64,000 bases of DNA from Halopolyspora algeriensis (GTDB taxonomy: Bacteria; Actinomycetota; Actinomycetes; Mycobacteriales; Pseudonocardiaceae), in contig NZ_QPJC01000001.1 of NCBI RefSeq assembly GCF_003337235.1, forward strand, positions 400,353 through 464,352. The letters run 5' to 3'. The position numbers were made by a program, and so were the translations under genes. Numbering within the stretch: position 1 is the stretch's first letter; each line of letters starts with the position of its first letter. The notes below the pieces were generated by a model, which was not told the origin of the DNA, ran no database searches, and worked only from the letters and a program-made list of their open reading frames with translations. Shown one piece after another: positions 9,548-17,729 of the stretch.

Positions 9548-9698
9548 CGGACGAGACCGGCCCGCCGACGCGGCCCGACGCACCCCGCATCGGGATCGCC
9601 GGTGGTCGGCTTGCTAACCTGAACCGGTTCGTCGACGTGACGACCCTCCTGCCGCGGAGAGTCCGCGGCCGTGAGTCCACAGGAGGTGAGTGGTCTTC

Positions 9699-10058
9699 AT
9701 GCGTCATTACGAGCTCATGGTCATCCTCGACCCGAGCCTGGACGAGCGCAATATCGCTTCGTCCCTGGAAAACTTCCTCAAGGTCATCCGCAACGACGGG
9801 GGCAGCATCGAGAAGCTCGATGTCTGGGGCCGCCGTCGGCTGGCCTACGAGATCAACAAGCGTTCCGAGGGCATCTACGTCGTCGTGGACATCAACAGCG
9901 AGTCCGCCTCCGTGCAGGAACTGGACCGCCAGCTCAATCTCAACGAGTCGGTCCTGCGGACCAAGGTTCTGCGCAGGCTTCACGAGCCCCGCAAGGAAGC
10001 TCGCGCGGCCCGGGCCGCCGCCAGGGCCAGCCGCACCCAGGCATCCGCATCCGCCTGA
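9699..10058 (+). CDS. rpsF: 30S ribosomal protein bS6
   Basis: Small-subunit protein that pairs with bS18 on the central domain of 16S rRNA. The sequence [17 protein letters not shown], the motif [10 protein letters not shown], and an Arg/Ala-rich C-terminal extension of about 20 residues fit actinobacterial bS6 (119 aa). ATG 9699 was preferred over GTG 9690: AGGAGG at 9681-9686 is only 3 nt from that GTG, and family members begin MRHYE. First gene of rpsF-ssb-rpsR-rplI. Confidence 0.96.
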   Translation: MRHYELMVILDPSLDERNIASSLENFLKVIRNDGGSIEKLDVWGRRRLAYEINKRSEGIYVVVDINSESASVQELDRQLNLNESVLRTKVLRRLHEPRKEARAARAAARASRTQASASA

Positions 10059-10132
10059 TTGCCCGGGGCGGTCGACACAGGATCCGATCAGTATCCGGTT
10101 GACCCGTACCAACGACAGGGAGTCCGCAGGCG

Positions 10133-10603
10133 ATGGCTGGTGAAACGGTAATCACGGTGGTCGGCAATCTGACCGCCGATCCGGAACTGCGCTTCACTCC
10201 TTCCGGAGCCGCGGTGGCGAACTTCACGGTGGCCTCCACACCCCGGTTCTTCGACCGCCAGTCCGGCGAGTGGAAGGACGGCGAGGCGCTGTTCATGCGC
10301 TGCAACATCTGGCGGCAGGCCGCGGAGAACGTGGCCGAAACCCTCACTCGCGGCATGCGGGTGGTCGTCCAGGGGCGACTGCGCCAGCGTTCCTTCGAGA
10401 CGAAGGAAGGCGAGAAGCGCACCGTCGTCGAGATGGAGGCCGACGAGGTCGGCCCCTCCCTGCGGTATGCGACCGCCAAGGTGAACAAGGTCAGCCGCGG
10501 TGGTGGCGGCTCGGCCGGCGGAGCCGCCGCTCCGGCCAACGACCCGTGGGGGTCCGCTCCGCCTGCCGGCTCCGGTGGATTCAGCGACGAGCCGCCCTTC
10601 TAG
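10133..10603 (+). CDS. ssb: Single-stranded DNA-binding protein
   Basis: Binds ssDNA at replication forks and recruits partners through its acidic tip. The 156-aa protein has an OB fold at residues about 1-110 ([29 protein letters not shown]), a Gly/Ala-rich linker and the canonical C-terminus DEPPF. It lies between rpsF and rpsR as in most actinobacteria and is clearly part of that operon. Confidence 0.97.
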   Translation: MAGETVITVVGNLTADPELRFTPSGAAVANFTVASTPRFFDRQSGEWKDGEALFMRCNIWRQAAENVAETLTRGMRVVVQGRLRQRSFETKEGEKRTVVEMEADEVGPSLRYATAKVNKVSRGGGGSAGGAAAPANDPWGSAPPAGSGGFSDEPPF

Positions 10604-10659
10604 CGGCCGCAGCTCACACACACGCGACTTATCCGAAGTTTTCGCTCAGGAGGAGCACC

Positions 10660-10899
10660 ATGGCCAAGGCGCCTGTGCGCAAGCCGAAGAAGAAGGTCTG
10701 CGCGTTCTGCAAGGACACGTCCGCGCAAAGCATCGACTTCAAAGACACCACGCTGCTGCGGAAGTACATCTCCGACCGCGGCAAGATCCGTGCCCGTCGC
10801 GTGACGGGCAACTGCAGCCAGCACCAGCGGGACGTGGCCACCGCGGTCAAGAACGCCCGCGAGATGGCACTGCTGCCCTACACCTCGACCGCCCGCTGA
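10660..10899 (+). CDS. rpsR: 30S ribosomal protein bS18, zinc-binding (C+) form
   Basis: A 79-aa small-subunit protein and partner of bS6. The N-terminus carries CAFC, and NCSQHQ lies near residue 51. These Cys/His ligands are those of the zinc-dependent C+ form. Actinobacteria often encode a Cys-free copy elsewhere under Zur control. ATG 10660 is preceded by AGGAGG. Confidence 0.96.
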   Translation: MAKAPVRKPKKKVCAFCKDTSAQSIDFKDTTLLRKYISDRGKIRARRVTGNCSQHQRDVATAVKNAREMALLPYTSTAR

Positions 10900-10930
10900 C
10901 CACCGCGACCGTCAAGAAAGGAAACACGCC

Positions 10931-11383
10931 GTGAAGATCATTCTGACTGCGGACGTGAGCGGTCTCGGCTCCTCGGGCGACATCGTCGAGGTTCGGGACG
11001 GCTACGCGCGGAACTACCTGCTTCCCCGCAACCTGGCGATCGTGGCCACCAAGGGCGCCGAGAAGCAGGTGCACGCGATCCGTCGGGCCCAGGAAAACCG
11101 CAGGGTCCGGGACCTGGAGCACGCCCGCGAACTCAAGGAGCAGCTGCAGAACCTCGAGTCGGTGCAGCTGTCCAAGAAGGTCTCCAAGAAGGGCAAGCTG
11201 TTCGGTTCGATCAGCGAGTCCGACGTGGTCAGCGCCGTGCGCCAGGCCGGAGGACCGGCCCTGGACAAGCGAGCGGTGGACCTCAAGGGGCACATCAAGT
11301 CGCTGGGCAAGCACTCGGTGTCGGTGCGCCTGCACCCGGACGTGCAAGCCTCGTTCGACCTCGAGATCAGGTCCGCAAGCTGA
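10931..11383 (+). CDS. rplI: 50S ribosomal protein bL9
   Basis: A 150-aa large-subunit protein. The N-domain has the family signature MKIILTADVSGLGSSGDIVEVRDGYARNYLLP pattern (here GYARNYLLPRNLAI), followed by the long connecting helix rich in Glu/Arg/Lys and the C-domain with GKLFGSIS. GTG start at 10931, 31 nt after rpsR, with AAAGGA upstream. Last gene of the operon; a strong hairpin follows. Confidence 0.96.
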   Translation: MKIILTADVSGLGSSGDIVEVRDGYARNYLLPRNLAIVATKGAEKQVHAIRRAQENRRVRDLEHARELKEQLQNLESVQLSKKVSKKGKLFGSISESDVVSAVRQAGGPALDKRAVDLKGHIKSLGKHSVSVRLHPDVQASFDLEIRSAS

Positions 11384-11390
11384 GGACGCT

Positions 11391-11444
11391 TCCCGGCGGT
11401 TCCGCGCGGCAGTACTGCTGACGGCTCGCGCGGAACCGCCGGGA
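11391..11444 (+). terminator. Terminator of the rpsF-rplI operon
   Basis: A perfect 18-bp inverted repeat (arms 11391-11408, TCCCGGCGGTTCCGCGCG, and 11427-11444) with an 18-nt loop, 7 nt downstream of rplI. It separates the ribosomal operon from the dnaB regulatory region. Confidence 0.88.
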
Positions 11445-11596
11445 TCGGCCATCCGCGTGGGGACCGCTCCAGAGTCTCCTCACTCATTCGTCGGCACACC
11501 ACTTCTCGGCCTCCGGTTCGGGCGCAATGCCCGACACGCCGAAGAAGTGGACACGGTGAGACACGCCGGGATATGCCCAGGAATTTCTTCCACAGT

Positions 11597-11737
11597 TTAT
11601 CCACAGGCTTTGACCTGCGCTGTTGAGTTGAGCTTCGATCATTATCCCCAGCTTGTCCCCAAGTAGTGCCGTCCTCGGTGGATGAATTCCCCAGGTTGTC
11701 CCCAACCTGTCCACAGCCTGTCCCCAAGTTGTCCACA
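11597..11737 (+). promoter_or_regulatory. Array of seven DnaA boxes upstream of dnaB
   Basis: Nine-base DnaA-box matches, all in the same orientation: TTATCCACA (11597), TTATCCCCA (11642), TTGTCCCCA (11653 and 11696), CTGTCCACA (11707), CTGTCCCCA (11718), TTGTCCACA (11729). Boxes 2-3 and 4-5-6-7 are spaced exactly 11 bp start to start; a degenerate unit ending TCCCCA lies in the same phase at 11685. TTATCCACA and TTGTCCACA are established strong boxes (E. coli and actinobacterial consensus). The rest of the 547-nt gap holds the rplI terminator and, between 11577 and 11650, locally AT-richer sequence. Regulation of dnaB or DnaA titration is inferred. Confidence 0.8.
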
Positions 11738-11930
11738 GCCGTGTTTGCCTGCTCTATCCGGGTGGTCTAGCTTCCCGCTCGCAGGCCCGCGCGAGACGTT
11801 TCCGTGATCGGCGAACCCGCATCGGCGTGAGCACCGTGACGGCACGCGGGCAAGAAAGTGTCGCAGCACGGGTTCGAGCCCGAAACCGGCACGGCTCGCA
11901 ACCACTGCGTCCAGGAGGTGGCAACAACCA

Positions 11931-14900
11931 GTGGCGCTGACCGACGAACGCGGAGCCGGCTCCTCGCCGAACGGCGACGGGCACTCGGGCCACAACGGAA
12001 CCTTCGACCGGCAACCACCACAGGACCTGGCCGCCGAACAATCGGTCCTCGGCGGCATGATGCTGAGCAAGGACGCGATCGCCGACGTGGTCGAGGCGGT
12101 GCGTCCCAACGACTTCTACCGACCCGCGCACCAGGCCATCTTCGACTGCGTCCTCGACCTCTACGGCCGCGGCGAACCCGCCGACCCGGTCACCGTCTCC
12201 GCGGAACTGGAGCGCCGCAACGAGCTGACACGCGTCGGCGGCGCGCCCTACCTGCACACCCTCATCGCCACCGTGCCCACTGCGGCCAACGCCGGCTACT
12301 ACGCCGAGATCGTCGCCGAGAAGGCCGTACTCCGCCGCCTCGTCGAGGCGGGCACGCGGATCGTGCAGTTCGGCTACAACGGCGCCGAAGGGGCGGCGAT
12401 CGAGGAGGTCGTGGACCGCGCGCAGGCCGCCATCTACGACGTCACCGAACGCCGCACCAGCGAGGACTACGCGGCCCTGGAAGACCTCCTGCAGCCGACG
12501 ATGGACGAGATCGACGCCATCGCCTCCCGCGGAGGGGAGTCCCAGGGCATCGCCACCGGCTTCAACGATCTCGACGCGGTCACCAACGGCCTGCACCCGG
12601 GCCAGATGGTCATCGTCGCCGCCCGCCCCGGCGTCGGCAAGGCGCTGGCGCTGGACACCCCGCTGCCCACCCCCCACGGCTGGACCACGATGGGCGAGGT
12701 CACGGCGGGCGACCGGCTGCTCGGCGCGGACGGCGCCCCCACCACCGTGGTCTCGGCCACCGAGGTGCTGCACGACCGGGTCTGCCACGAGATCGAGTTC
12801 TCCGACGGCACCGTCATCGTCGCCGATGCCGACCACCAGTGGCGCCTCGCCGACGGCCGCGTGTTGACCACCCAACAGCTCGCCGACCTCCCGCACGCGC
12901 GCCTCGCGATACCCGCGCACGGTGACCTGCAGCTTCCCCGGCGGCACCACCCCGTCTCGCCCTACACGCTGGGAGTGTGGCTGGCTGCGGGGAACCCGGC
13001 CGACGGGAACCTGCGTACCGAGCGCACCGACCTCGTGGTCAACCTGGAACTCGACGGGCTCGCCCCCGCCACGGACCAGCCGCTGTTCCACGGTGAGATC
13101 ACCGAGCAACTCGCCGCACTGGGAGCCTGGCAGGACCACCACCTGCCCGAGGAATACCTGCGCGGCAGCTCCGAGCAGCGCCGCGCCCTGCTCGCAGGCC
13201 TGCTGGACGCACGGGGCACGGTGGCCGACGACGGCACGATCCGGCTGACCGTCAGCGAACCGATCTCCGTACGCGCGCGGGAACTGGTACTCGGCCTCGG
13301 CTATCCGTGCACCGCCGTCCCCGCCCGGGACGGCACCGGCGAGGACACCGCGACCGGCGACACCGACTTCGACACCTCGGTGCTGGTCTTCGACAGCGGA
13401 ACCGACGAGGTCTTCCGGCTCGCGGAGAAGAACCGGCTGCACAAGCACAACCGGCCTGCCGGGGCGCATGTCCCGACCCGCACCATCGACCACGTCCGGC
13501 AGGTGGACAGCGTGCCGGTGCGCTGCGTCGAGGTGGACGCCGGCGACCGGCTTTACCTGGCGAGCCGGTCGATGATCCCCACCCACAACTCCACCCTCGG
13601 GCTGGACTTCGCCCGGGCCGCGTCGATCAAGCAGGGCCTGGGCAGCGTCATCTTCTCGCTGGAGATGGGGCGCACCGAGATCGTCATGCGCATGCTGTCG
13701 GCCGAGGCCCGCATCCGGCTGGGCGACATGCGCGGCGGACGCATGACCGACGACGACTGGACCCGGCTCGCCCGGCGCATGAGCGAGATCAGCGAGGCAC
13801 CACTGTTCGTGGACGACTCGCCGAACCTGACGATGATGGAGATCCGCGCGAAGGCGCGACGTCTCAAGCAGCGCAACGACATCGGTCTCATCGTCGTCGA
13901 CTACATGCAGCTGATGACCTCCGGCAAGAAGGTCGAGTCCCGCCAGCAGGAAGTCTCGGAGTTCTCCCGGAATCTCAAGTTGCTGGCCAAGGAACTCGAT
14001 ATTCCGGTCGTGGCGATCTCCCAGCTCAACCGCGGCCCGGAACAGCGCAACGACCGCCGCCCCCAGCTCTCCGACCTCCGCGAGTCGGGGTGTCTGACCA
14101 GCGGAACCCGCCTGCTGCGGGCGGACACCGGCGCCGAGGTCACTTTTGGTGAACTCATGGAGACCGGCCAACGCCCGATCGTGTGGTCCCTGGACGAGCG
14201 GATGCGCATGGTTCCCCGTCCCATCACCAACGTCTTCTCCAGCGGGGTCAAAGAGGTCTTCAAGGTCCGGCTTGCCTCCGGCCGCGAGATCGAGGCCACC
14301 GCGAACCATCCGATGCTGACCATCCACGACTGGCTGCCACTGGGTGAGCTCGACGTGGGCGACCGCGTCGCCGTGCCGCGCAGTGTCCCGGAACCGCTCG
14401 GTGTCGAGCCGATGCCGGAACCGGAGATCATCATGCTCGCGCACCTCATCGGCGACGGCTCGTTCGTCAAACGCCAGCCGATCCGCTACGCCAGCATCGA
14501 CGAGGCCAACCTCGAAGCTGTCACCGAAGCGGCGGAGCACTTCGGGATCACGCCGGTTCGGGACGAGTACGCGGCCGCCAAGGTCACCACCCTGCGCCTG
14601 CCCGCGCCATACCGGCTCACGCACGGCAAGCGCAACCCCATCGCCGCGTGGCTCGAGGAGATGGGTCTGTTCGGTCTGCGCAGTTACGAGAAGTTCATTC
14701 CCGAGCGCGTCTTCTCCCTGCCACGCGAGCAGATCGCCCTGTTCCTGCGTCACCTCTGGGCCACGGACGGGTCGGTGCGCTGGGACGAGAAGTACGGCCA
14801 AGGACGGATCTACTACACCACCACAAGCAGGCGTCTCGCAGACGACCTCAGTCGACTACTACTTCGAATCGACGTTTTCGCACGGATCAAGCGCGTGCGA

Positions 14901-15548
14901 AAATCCGGTTATCGAGACTCCTACCACGTTCTGGTCTACGGCGCCGAGAACCAGCTGAAATTCCTGAAGGAATCAGGGGTCTACGGCATGCGTTCAATTC
15001 AGGCTGACGTCGTAGCCGAGAAGCTGCTTCCCATCATCGGAAACACGAATCGCGACACTGTTCCCAAGGAGGTCTGGGAACGAGTTCGCACACTGGTGTC
15101 GGATCGCTCGATGACACATCGCGAGTTCGCCTCTCACATGGAAACGAAGTTCTGCGGTTCGGTCATGTGGAAGCATTCTCCCAGCCGCTCTCGTCTGGCC
15201 AAGGCCGCAGCAGTCCTCGATGATGCCGAGCTGGAAACGCTGGCCACAAGCGATGTCTTCTGGGACGAGATCGTGGAGATCACGAGCCTCGGCGAGCAGC
15301 CGGTCTACGATGCCACCGTCGACGAGACGCATAACTTTACAGCCAACGGTATAGTTATGCATAATTCCCTCGAGCAGGATGCCGATATGGTGGTGCTCAT
15401 TCACCGGCCGGACGCGTTCGAGCGGGACGATCCGCGCATGGGCGAGGCGGACCTGATCCTGGCCAAGCACCGTGCCGGGCCGACGTCCACGGTGACCGTG
15501 GCACACCAGTTGCACTACAGCCGCTTCGTCGACATGGCCCAGGAATAA
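11931..15548 (+). CDS. dnaB: Replicative DNA helicase DnaB with two inteins
   Basis: The hexameric 5'-3' helicase that opens the fork. The 1205-aa precursor splices to 464 aa, the normal family length. Exteins are residues 1-237 (N-terminal DnaG-binding domain and start of the RecA fold, Walker A GVGK), 554-720 (STLGLDF, Walker B VVDYMQLM) and 1146-1205 (SLEQDADMVVLIHRP, arginine-finger region). Intein 1 splits the P-loop after K237 and intein 2 splits RESG|SLEQD, so unspliced protein cannot work as a helicase. GTG start at 11931 with AGGAGG 12 nt upstream. DnaA boxes lie upstream. Confidence 0.96.
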   Translation: MALTDERGAGSSPNGDGHSGHNGTFDRQPPQDLAAEQSVLGGMMLSKDAIADVVEAVRPNDFYRPAHQAIFDCVLDLYGRGEPADPVTVSAELERRNELTRVGGAPYLHTLIATVPTAANAGYYAEIVAEKAVLRRLVEAGTRIVQFGYNGAEGAAIEEVVDRAQAAIYDVTERRTSEDYAALEDLLQPTMDEIDAIASRGGESQGIATGFNDLDAVTNGLHPGQMVIVAARPGVGKALALDTPLPTPHGWTTMGEVTAGDRLLGADGAPTTVVSATEVLHDRVCHEIEFSDGTVIVADADHQWRLADGRVLTTQQLADLPHARLAIPAHGDLQLPRRHHPVSPYTLGVWLAAGNPADGNLRTERTDLVVNLELDGLAPATDQPLFHGEITEQLAALGAWQDHHLPEEYLRGSSEQRRALLAGLLDARGTVADDGTIRLTVSEPISVRARELVLGLGYPCTAVPARDGTGEDTATGDTDFDTSVLVFDSGTDEVFRLAEKNRLHKHNRPAGAHVPTRTIDHVRQVDSVPVRCVEVDAGDRLYLASRSMIPTHNSTLGLDFARAASIKQGLGSVIFSLEMGRTEIVMRMLSAEARIRLGDMRGGRMTDDDWTRLARRMSEISEAPLFVDDSPNLTMMEIRAKARRLKQRNDIGLIVVDYMQLMTSGKKVESRQQEVSEFSRNLKLLAKELDIPVVAISQLNRGPEQRNDRRPQLSDLRESGCLTSGTRLLRADTGAEVTFGELMETGQRPIVWSLDERMRMVPRPITNVFSSGVKEVFKVRLASGREIEATANHPMLTIHDWLPLGELDVGDRVAVPRSVPEPLGVEPMPEPEIIMLAHLIGDGSFVKRQPIRYASIDEANLEAVTEAAEHFGITPVRDEYAAAKVTTLRLPAPYRLTHGKRNPIAAWLEEMGLFGLRSYEKFIPERVFSLPREQIALFLRHLWATDGSVRWDEKYGQGRIYYTTTSRRLADDLSRLLLRIDVFARIKRVRKSGYRDSYHVLVYGAENQLKFLKESGVYGMRSIQADVVAEKLLPIIGNTNRDTVPKEVWERVRTLVSDRSMTHREFASHMETKFCGSVMWKHSPSRSRLAKAAAVLDDAELETLATSDVFWDEIVEITSLGEQPVYDATVDETHNFTANGIVMHNSLEQDADMVVLIHRPDAFERDDPRMGEADLILAKHRAGPTSTVTVAHQLHYSRFVDMAQE
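12642..13589 (+). other. Intein 1 of DnaB: class 3, homing endonuclease probably dead
   Basis: A 316-aa intein (precursor residues 238-553) inserted in Walker A between K237 and S554. It begins with Ala, not Cys/Ser, and ends THN before Ser+1. The class 3 WCT triad is visible: W304 in VADADHQW (block B), C532 in VPVRCVEVD (block F) and T551 in PTHN (block G). The LAGLIDADG motifs are degenerate: LGVWLAAGN (347-355) has Ala353 for the catalytic Asp, and LAGLLDARG has Arg428 for the second. GC content matches the host (one hand-counted 60-base line, 73%), suggesting long residence. Confidence 0.88.
14091..15365 (+). other. Intein 2 of DnaB: class 1 with intact-looking LAGLIDADG endonuclease
   Basis: A 425-aa intein (precursor residues 721-1145) at the common DnaB-b site, RESG|SLEQD. 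It begins CLTSGTRLL (Cys1), has block B ATANHPML (TxxH), and ends with block F VYDATVDETHNF and block G GIVMHN before Ser+1, all class 1 features. The endonuclease motifs LAHLIGDGS (D842) and LRHLWATDGS (D946) keep both catalytic Asp. GC falls from about 65-70% in the first 700 nt to about 54% from roughly 14,810 to the end (hand counts of sample lines), unlike intein 1. Confidence 0.9.
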
Positions 15549-15593
15549 AAGAGGGTGTACGGGTCGGGGTCGGCCGACCGGCTGTTTGCGGTT

Positions 15594-15647
15594 GCCCGGC
15601 AAGCGGCGTGAGCCTCCTTCTTTCCACGTATGCAGCCGGCACCGCCG
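15594..15647 (+). repeat. Dispersed intergenic repeat, family 2, copy A
   Basis: Contains AAGCGGC, then a CTTCTTTCCACG-like stretch and CGGCACCGCC. Shares about 35 of 46 positions with the copy at 48834-48884. It lies just downstream of dnaB. See copies B (31084-31130) and C (48834-48884). Confidence 0.55.
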
Positions 15648-15775
15648 CCCGAGCCAACCCACGCACCTTTCCATTGCCGACACGCGCGGGACGAGGCGCG
15701 CGGTCGACGGCTGTGGCCGGTGGTGCGCCTAGGGTGACGGCGTCCGAGCATTCCGGCCGGAGAAGGGCAGGACCC

Positions 15776-17662
15776 ATGCGTACCGTCTTCATCCACGGTG
15801 AGATCGAGCAGTACCACTCGGCGAAGGAAGCACTGATCGAGCGATTCGGCGCCCGGTCCGGCGACAAGGCCGCCGGCGAGGACGGTGCCGACGACCGTGT
15901 GCTGCTCACGGTACTGCTCGACGACAAGCTCGTCCGGGACGGCCTGATCGCGCGCTGGTCCGCGCGGGATCTGGAGCGGTTCCTGACCGAGACGGCGCCC
16001 CGGAAGTTGATCCTCGACGACTGGTCGGCGGTTCCCGGGCTCCTGCACCGGTGGGTCGACTTCCTCGCCGAGACCGATCTGCCCACCTCCGGCCACTGTC
16101 CGGTGTCCGAGTTGCACGCGGTCGTCGACCGCGCCACTCCCGAGTACCTGGAGTCGATGGCGAACCCGGTCGAGTGGGGCTCGGCGAAGTTCTGGTCGGA
16201 GACGATGGCCGAGCACGGCGTCGACACGGACGACGACAGCGCAGTGGAGCGGTTCTTCGCGGCGGTCGACAGCGGTGCCGTGGAGGTCGACGAGGAGCTC
16301 GTCGAGGCCGTCGAGGCCCGGGAGCAGCTCGAACCGTTGCCGCAGCCCGCGTACTGGCTGCCTCCCGTGCCCGACCTCGGCGGGGAGGACACCGACGTTT
16401 CCGGAGCGCAGGTGGTGGCGTGGATGCGCGGGCTGCTCGACTGGGTCGGTCGGGGTCGCAAGCTCGCGGCTACGGGTGAGGTCGCGGGCTCGGAGCTCGA
16501 CGAGCTGGCGGCGGATCTCGGGGTGGCCGACGACGGGTTCCAGGTGGGGATGCTGCTCGAGTGGGCCACCCGCGCCCATCTCGTTCGCAACACCGGCGAA
16601 CGGTTGGTCCGCACCCGGATCAGCGGTCCTCTGCTCGAACGGCCCGGAGTGCTGTGCAAGCGGCTCTGGGAGTCCTTTCTGCTGCTCGAGGACGTCTTCC
16701 TCGAGGAATTCGAGGAGCTCGAGCAGCTCGCGGTGGGCGAGTCGGTGTTCCTGCATCTCGTGCAGGGCACGCTGCACGTGCTTCATTCTCGGGTCGATCC
16801 GCTCCCGCTGGAACTTCTGGTTTCCCTGACGGCCGAGTCCCTGTTGAACGAGGAGGGGCAGGAAGCGGTCGAGATCGGTACCGGTGAGCGCGCTGCTCTG
16901 CGGGACGTGCTGCGGCGGATACTTCGGCAGTGGGAATCGCTCGGAGTGGTTCGCACGTCCGTGGACGACCGTGGTGAGACGGCCGCGCTGATCGGCTCCG
17001 CCGTGCCGCAGGACACCGAACCGGATCACACGGTGGTCGAGTTGATGCCGTTCGGGCGGGAGTGTGCTCGCCACCACCTGGAAGCCCTGGGTTTCGTGGT
17101 GCCCACTGTGGACGACATGGCTCGGCACTCGGCGGAGGTAATGGTGCTGGCGGTTCAGGATTGCTCCCCGCGGACCGGTGAGCGGGTGATCTCTGCGTGG
17201 TTCGAGGCGCGCGGACGGCAGGCTGCCTGCGCCGAGCTGACGGCGTTGCTGCGCACGGTGGATGATCCTCTCGTGCGGCTGGGTGCGCTGTCGGTGCTGG
17301 AGCACGCGGATTCCGATGGTGTGCACGCGGTTCGGCAGCTGTGCGCGGACACCATTGCGGGCCCGGCGGTGAGGATGTGGCTGCAGGAGCGGGTGGCGGA
17401 CGGCGAGGTGGCGGTTCAGCCCGGTGATGCGGTGATGTTCGCGCTGGACAGTATGTCGGTGGCGGCGGAGGAGGACGTGGAGGCGTTCCTGTCGGAGCTC
17501 CGGGAGTCAGCGACGACGGATCAGATCGCACTGCTCGAGCAGATCGCCCGGGTGCCGCATTCCCGTGCGAGCAGTGTCCTGGAGGTGATTGCCGGGCAGC
17601 ATCCGGACTCCAGGGTCGCGAGTGTGGCGCGGCGGTCGCTCGAGAAGGTTCGCGGCACCTGA
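15776..17662 (+). CDS. Conserved-looking protein of unknown function, HEAT-like C-terminus
   Basis: A 628-aa soluble, acidic protein beginning MRTVFIHGEIEQYHS. There is no TM segment or signal peptide and no recognisable catalytic motif. The middle (residues about 180-420) is helical and rich in Glu/Leu. The last 200 residues look like HEAT-type helical repeats (LVRLGALSVLEHAD, AVRQLCADT, SRVASVARRSLEKV), suggesting a scaffold. ATG 15776 was chosen for GGAGAAGGGCAGG upstream; in-frame sequence from 15608 looks non-coding. It follows dnaB by 227 nt. Function unknown. Confidence 0.8.
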   Translation: MRTVFIHGEIEQYHSAKEALIERFGARSGDKAAGEDGADDRVLLTVLLDDKLVRDGLIARWSARDLERFLTETAPRKLILDDWSAVPGLLHRWVDFLAETDLPTSGHCPVSELHAVVDRATPEYLESMANPVEWGSAKFWSETMAEHGVDTDDDSAVERFFAAVDSGAVEVDEELVEAVEAREQLEPLPQPAYWLPPVPDLGGEDTDVSGAQVVAWMRGLLDWVGRGRKLAATGEVAGSELDELAADLGVADDGFQVGMLLEWATRAHLVRNTGERLVRTRISGPLLERPGVLCKRLWESFLLLEDVFLEEFEELEQLAVGESVFLHLVQGTLHVLHSRVDPLPLELLVSLTAESLLNEEGQEAVEIGTGERAALRDVLRRILRQWESLGVVRTSVDDRGETAALIGSAVPQDTEPDHTVVELMPFGRECARHHLEALGFVVPTVDDMARHSAEVMVLAVQDCSPRTGERVISAWFEARGRQAACAELTALLRTVDDPLVRLGALSVLEHADSDGVHAVRQLCADTIAGPAVRMWLQERVADGEVAVQPGDAVMFALDSMSVAAEEDVEAFLSELRESATTDQIALLEQIARVPHSRASSVLEVIAGQHPDSRVASVARRSLEKVRGT

Positions 17663-17729
17663 GACGGGAGCACGAACACATCACAGCGGGCGCAACCATC
17701 GCTTCGAGAAGTTGCCGGCTTCGAACGTG

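Noticed and set aside
11560-11760. Chromosomal origin (oriC)
   Set aside because: The DnaA boxes and AT-richer flank look origin-like, but dnaA and dnaN are not adjacent and only seven boxes are present. Actinobacterial oriC normally lies between dnaA and dnaN. Treated as a secondary DnaA site.
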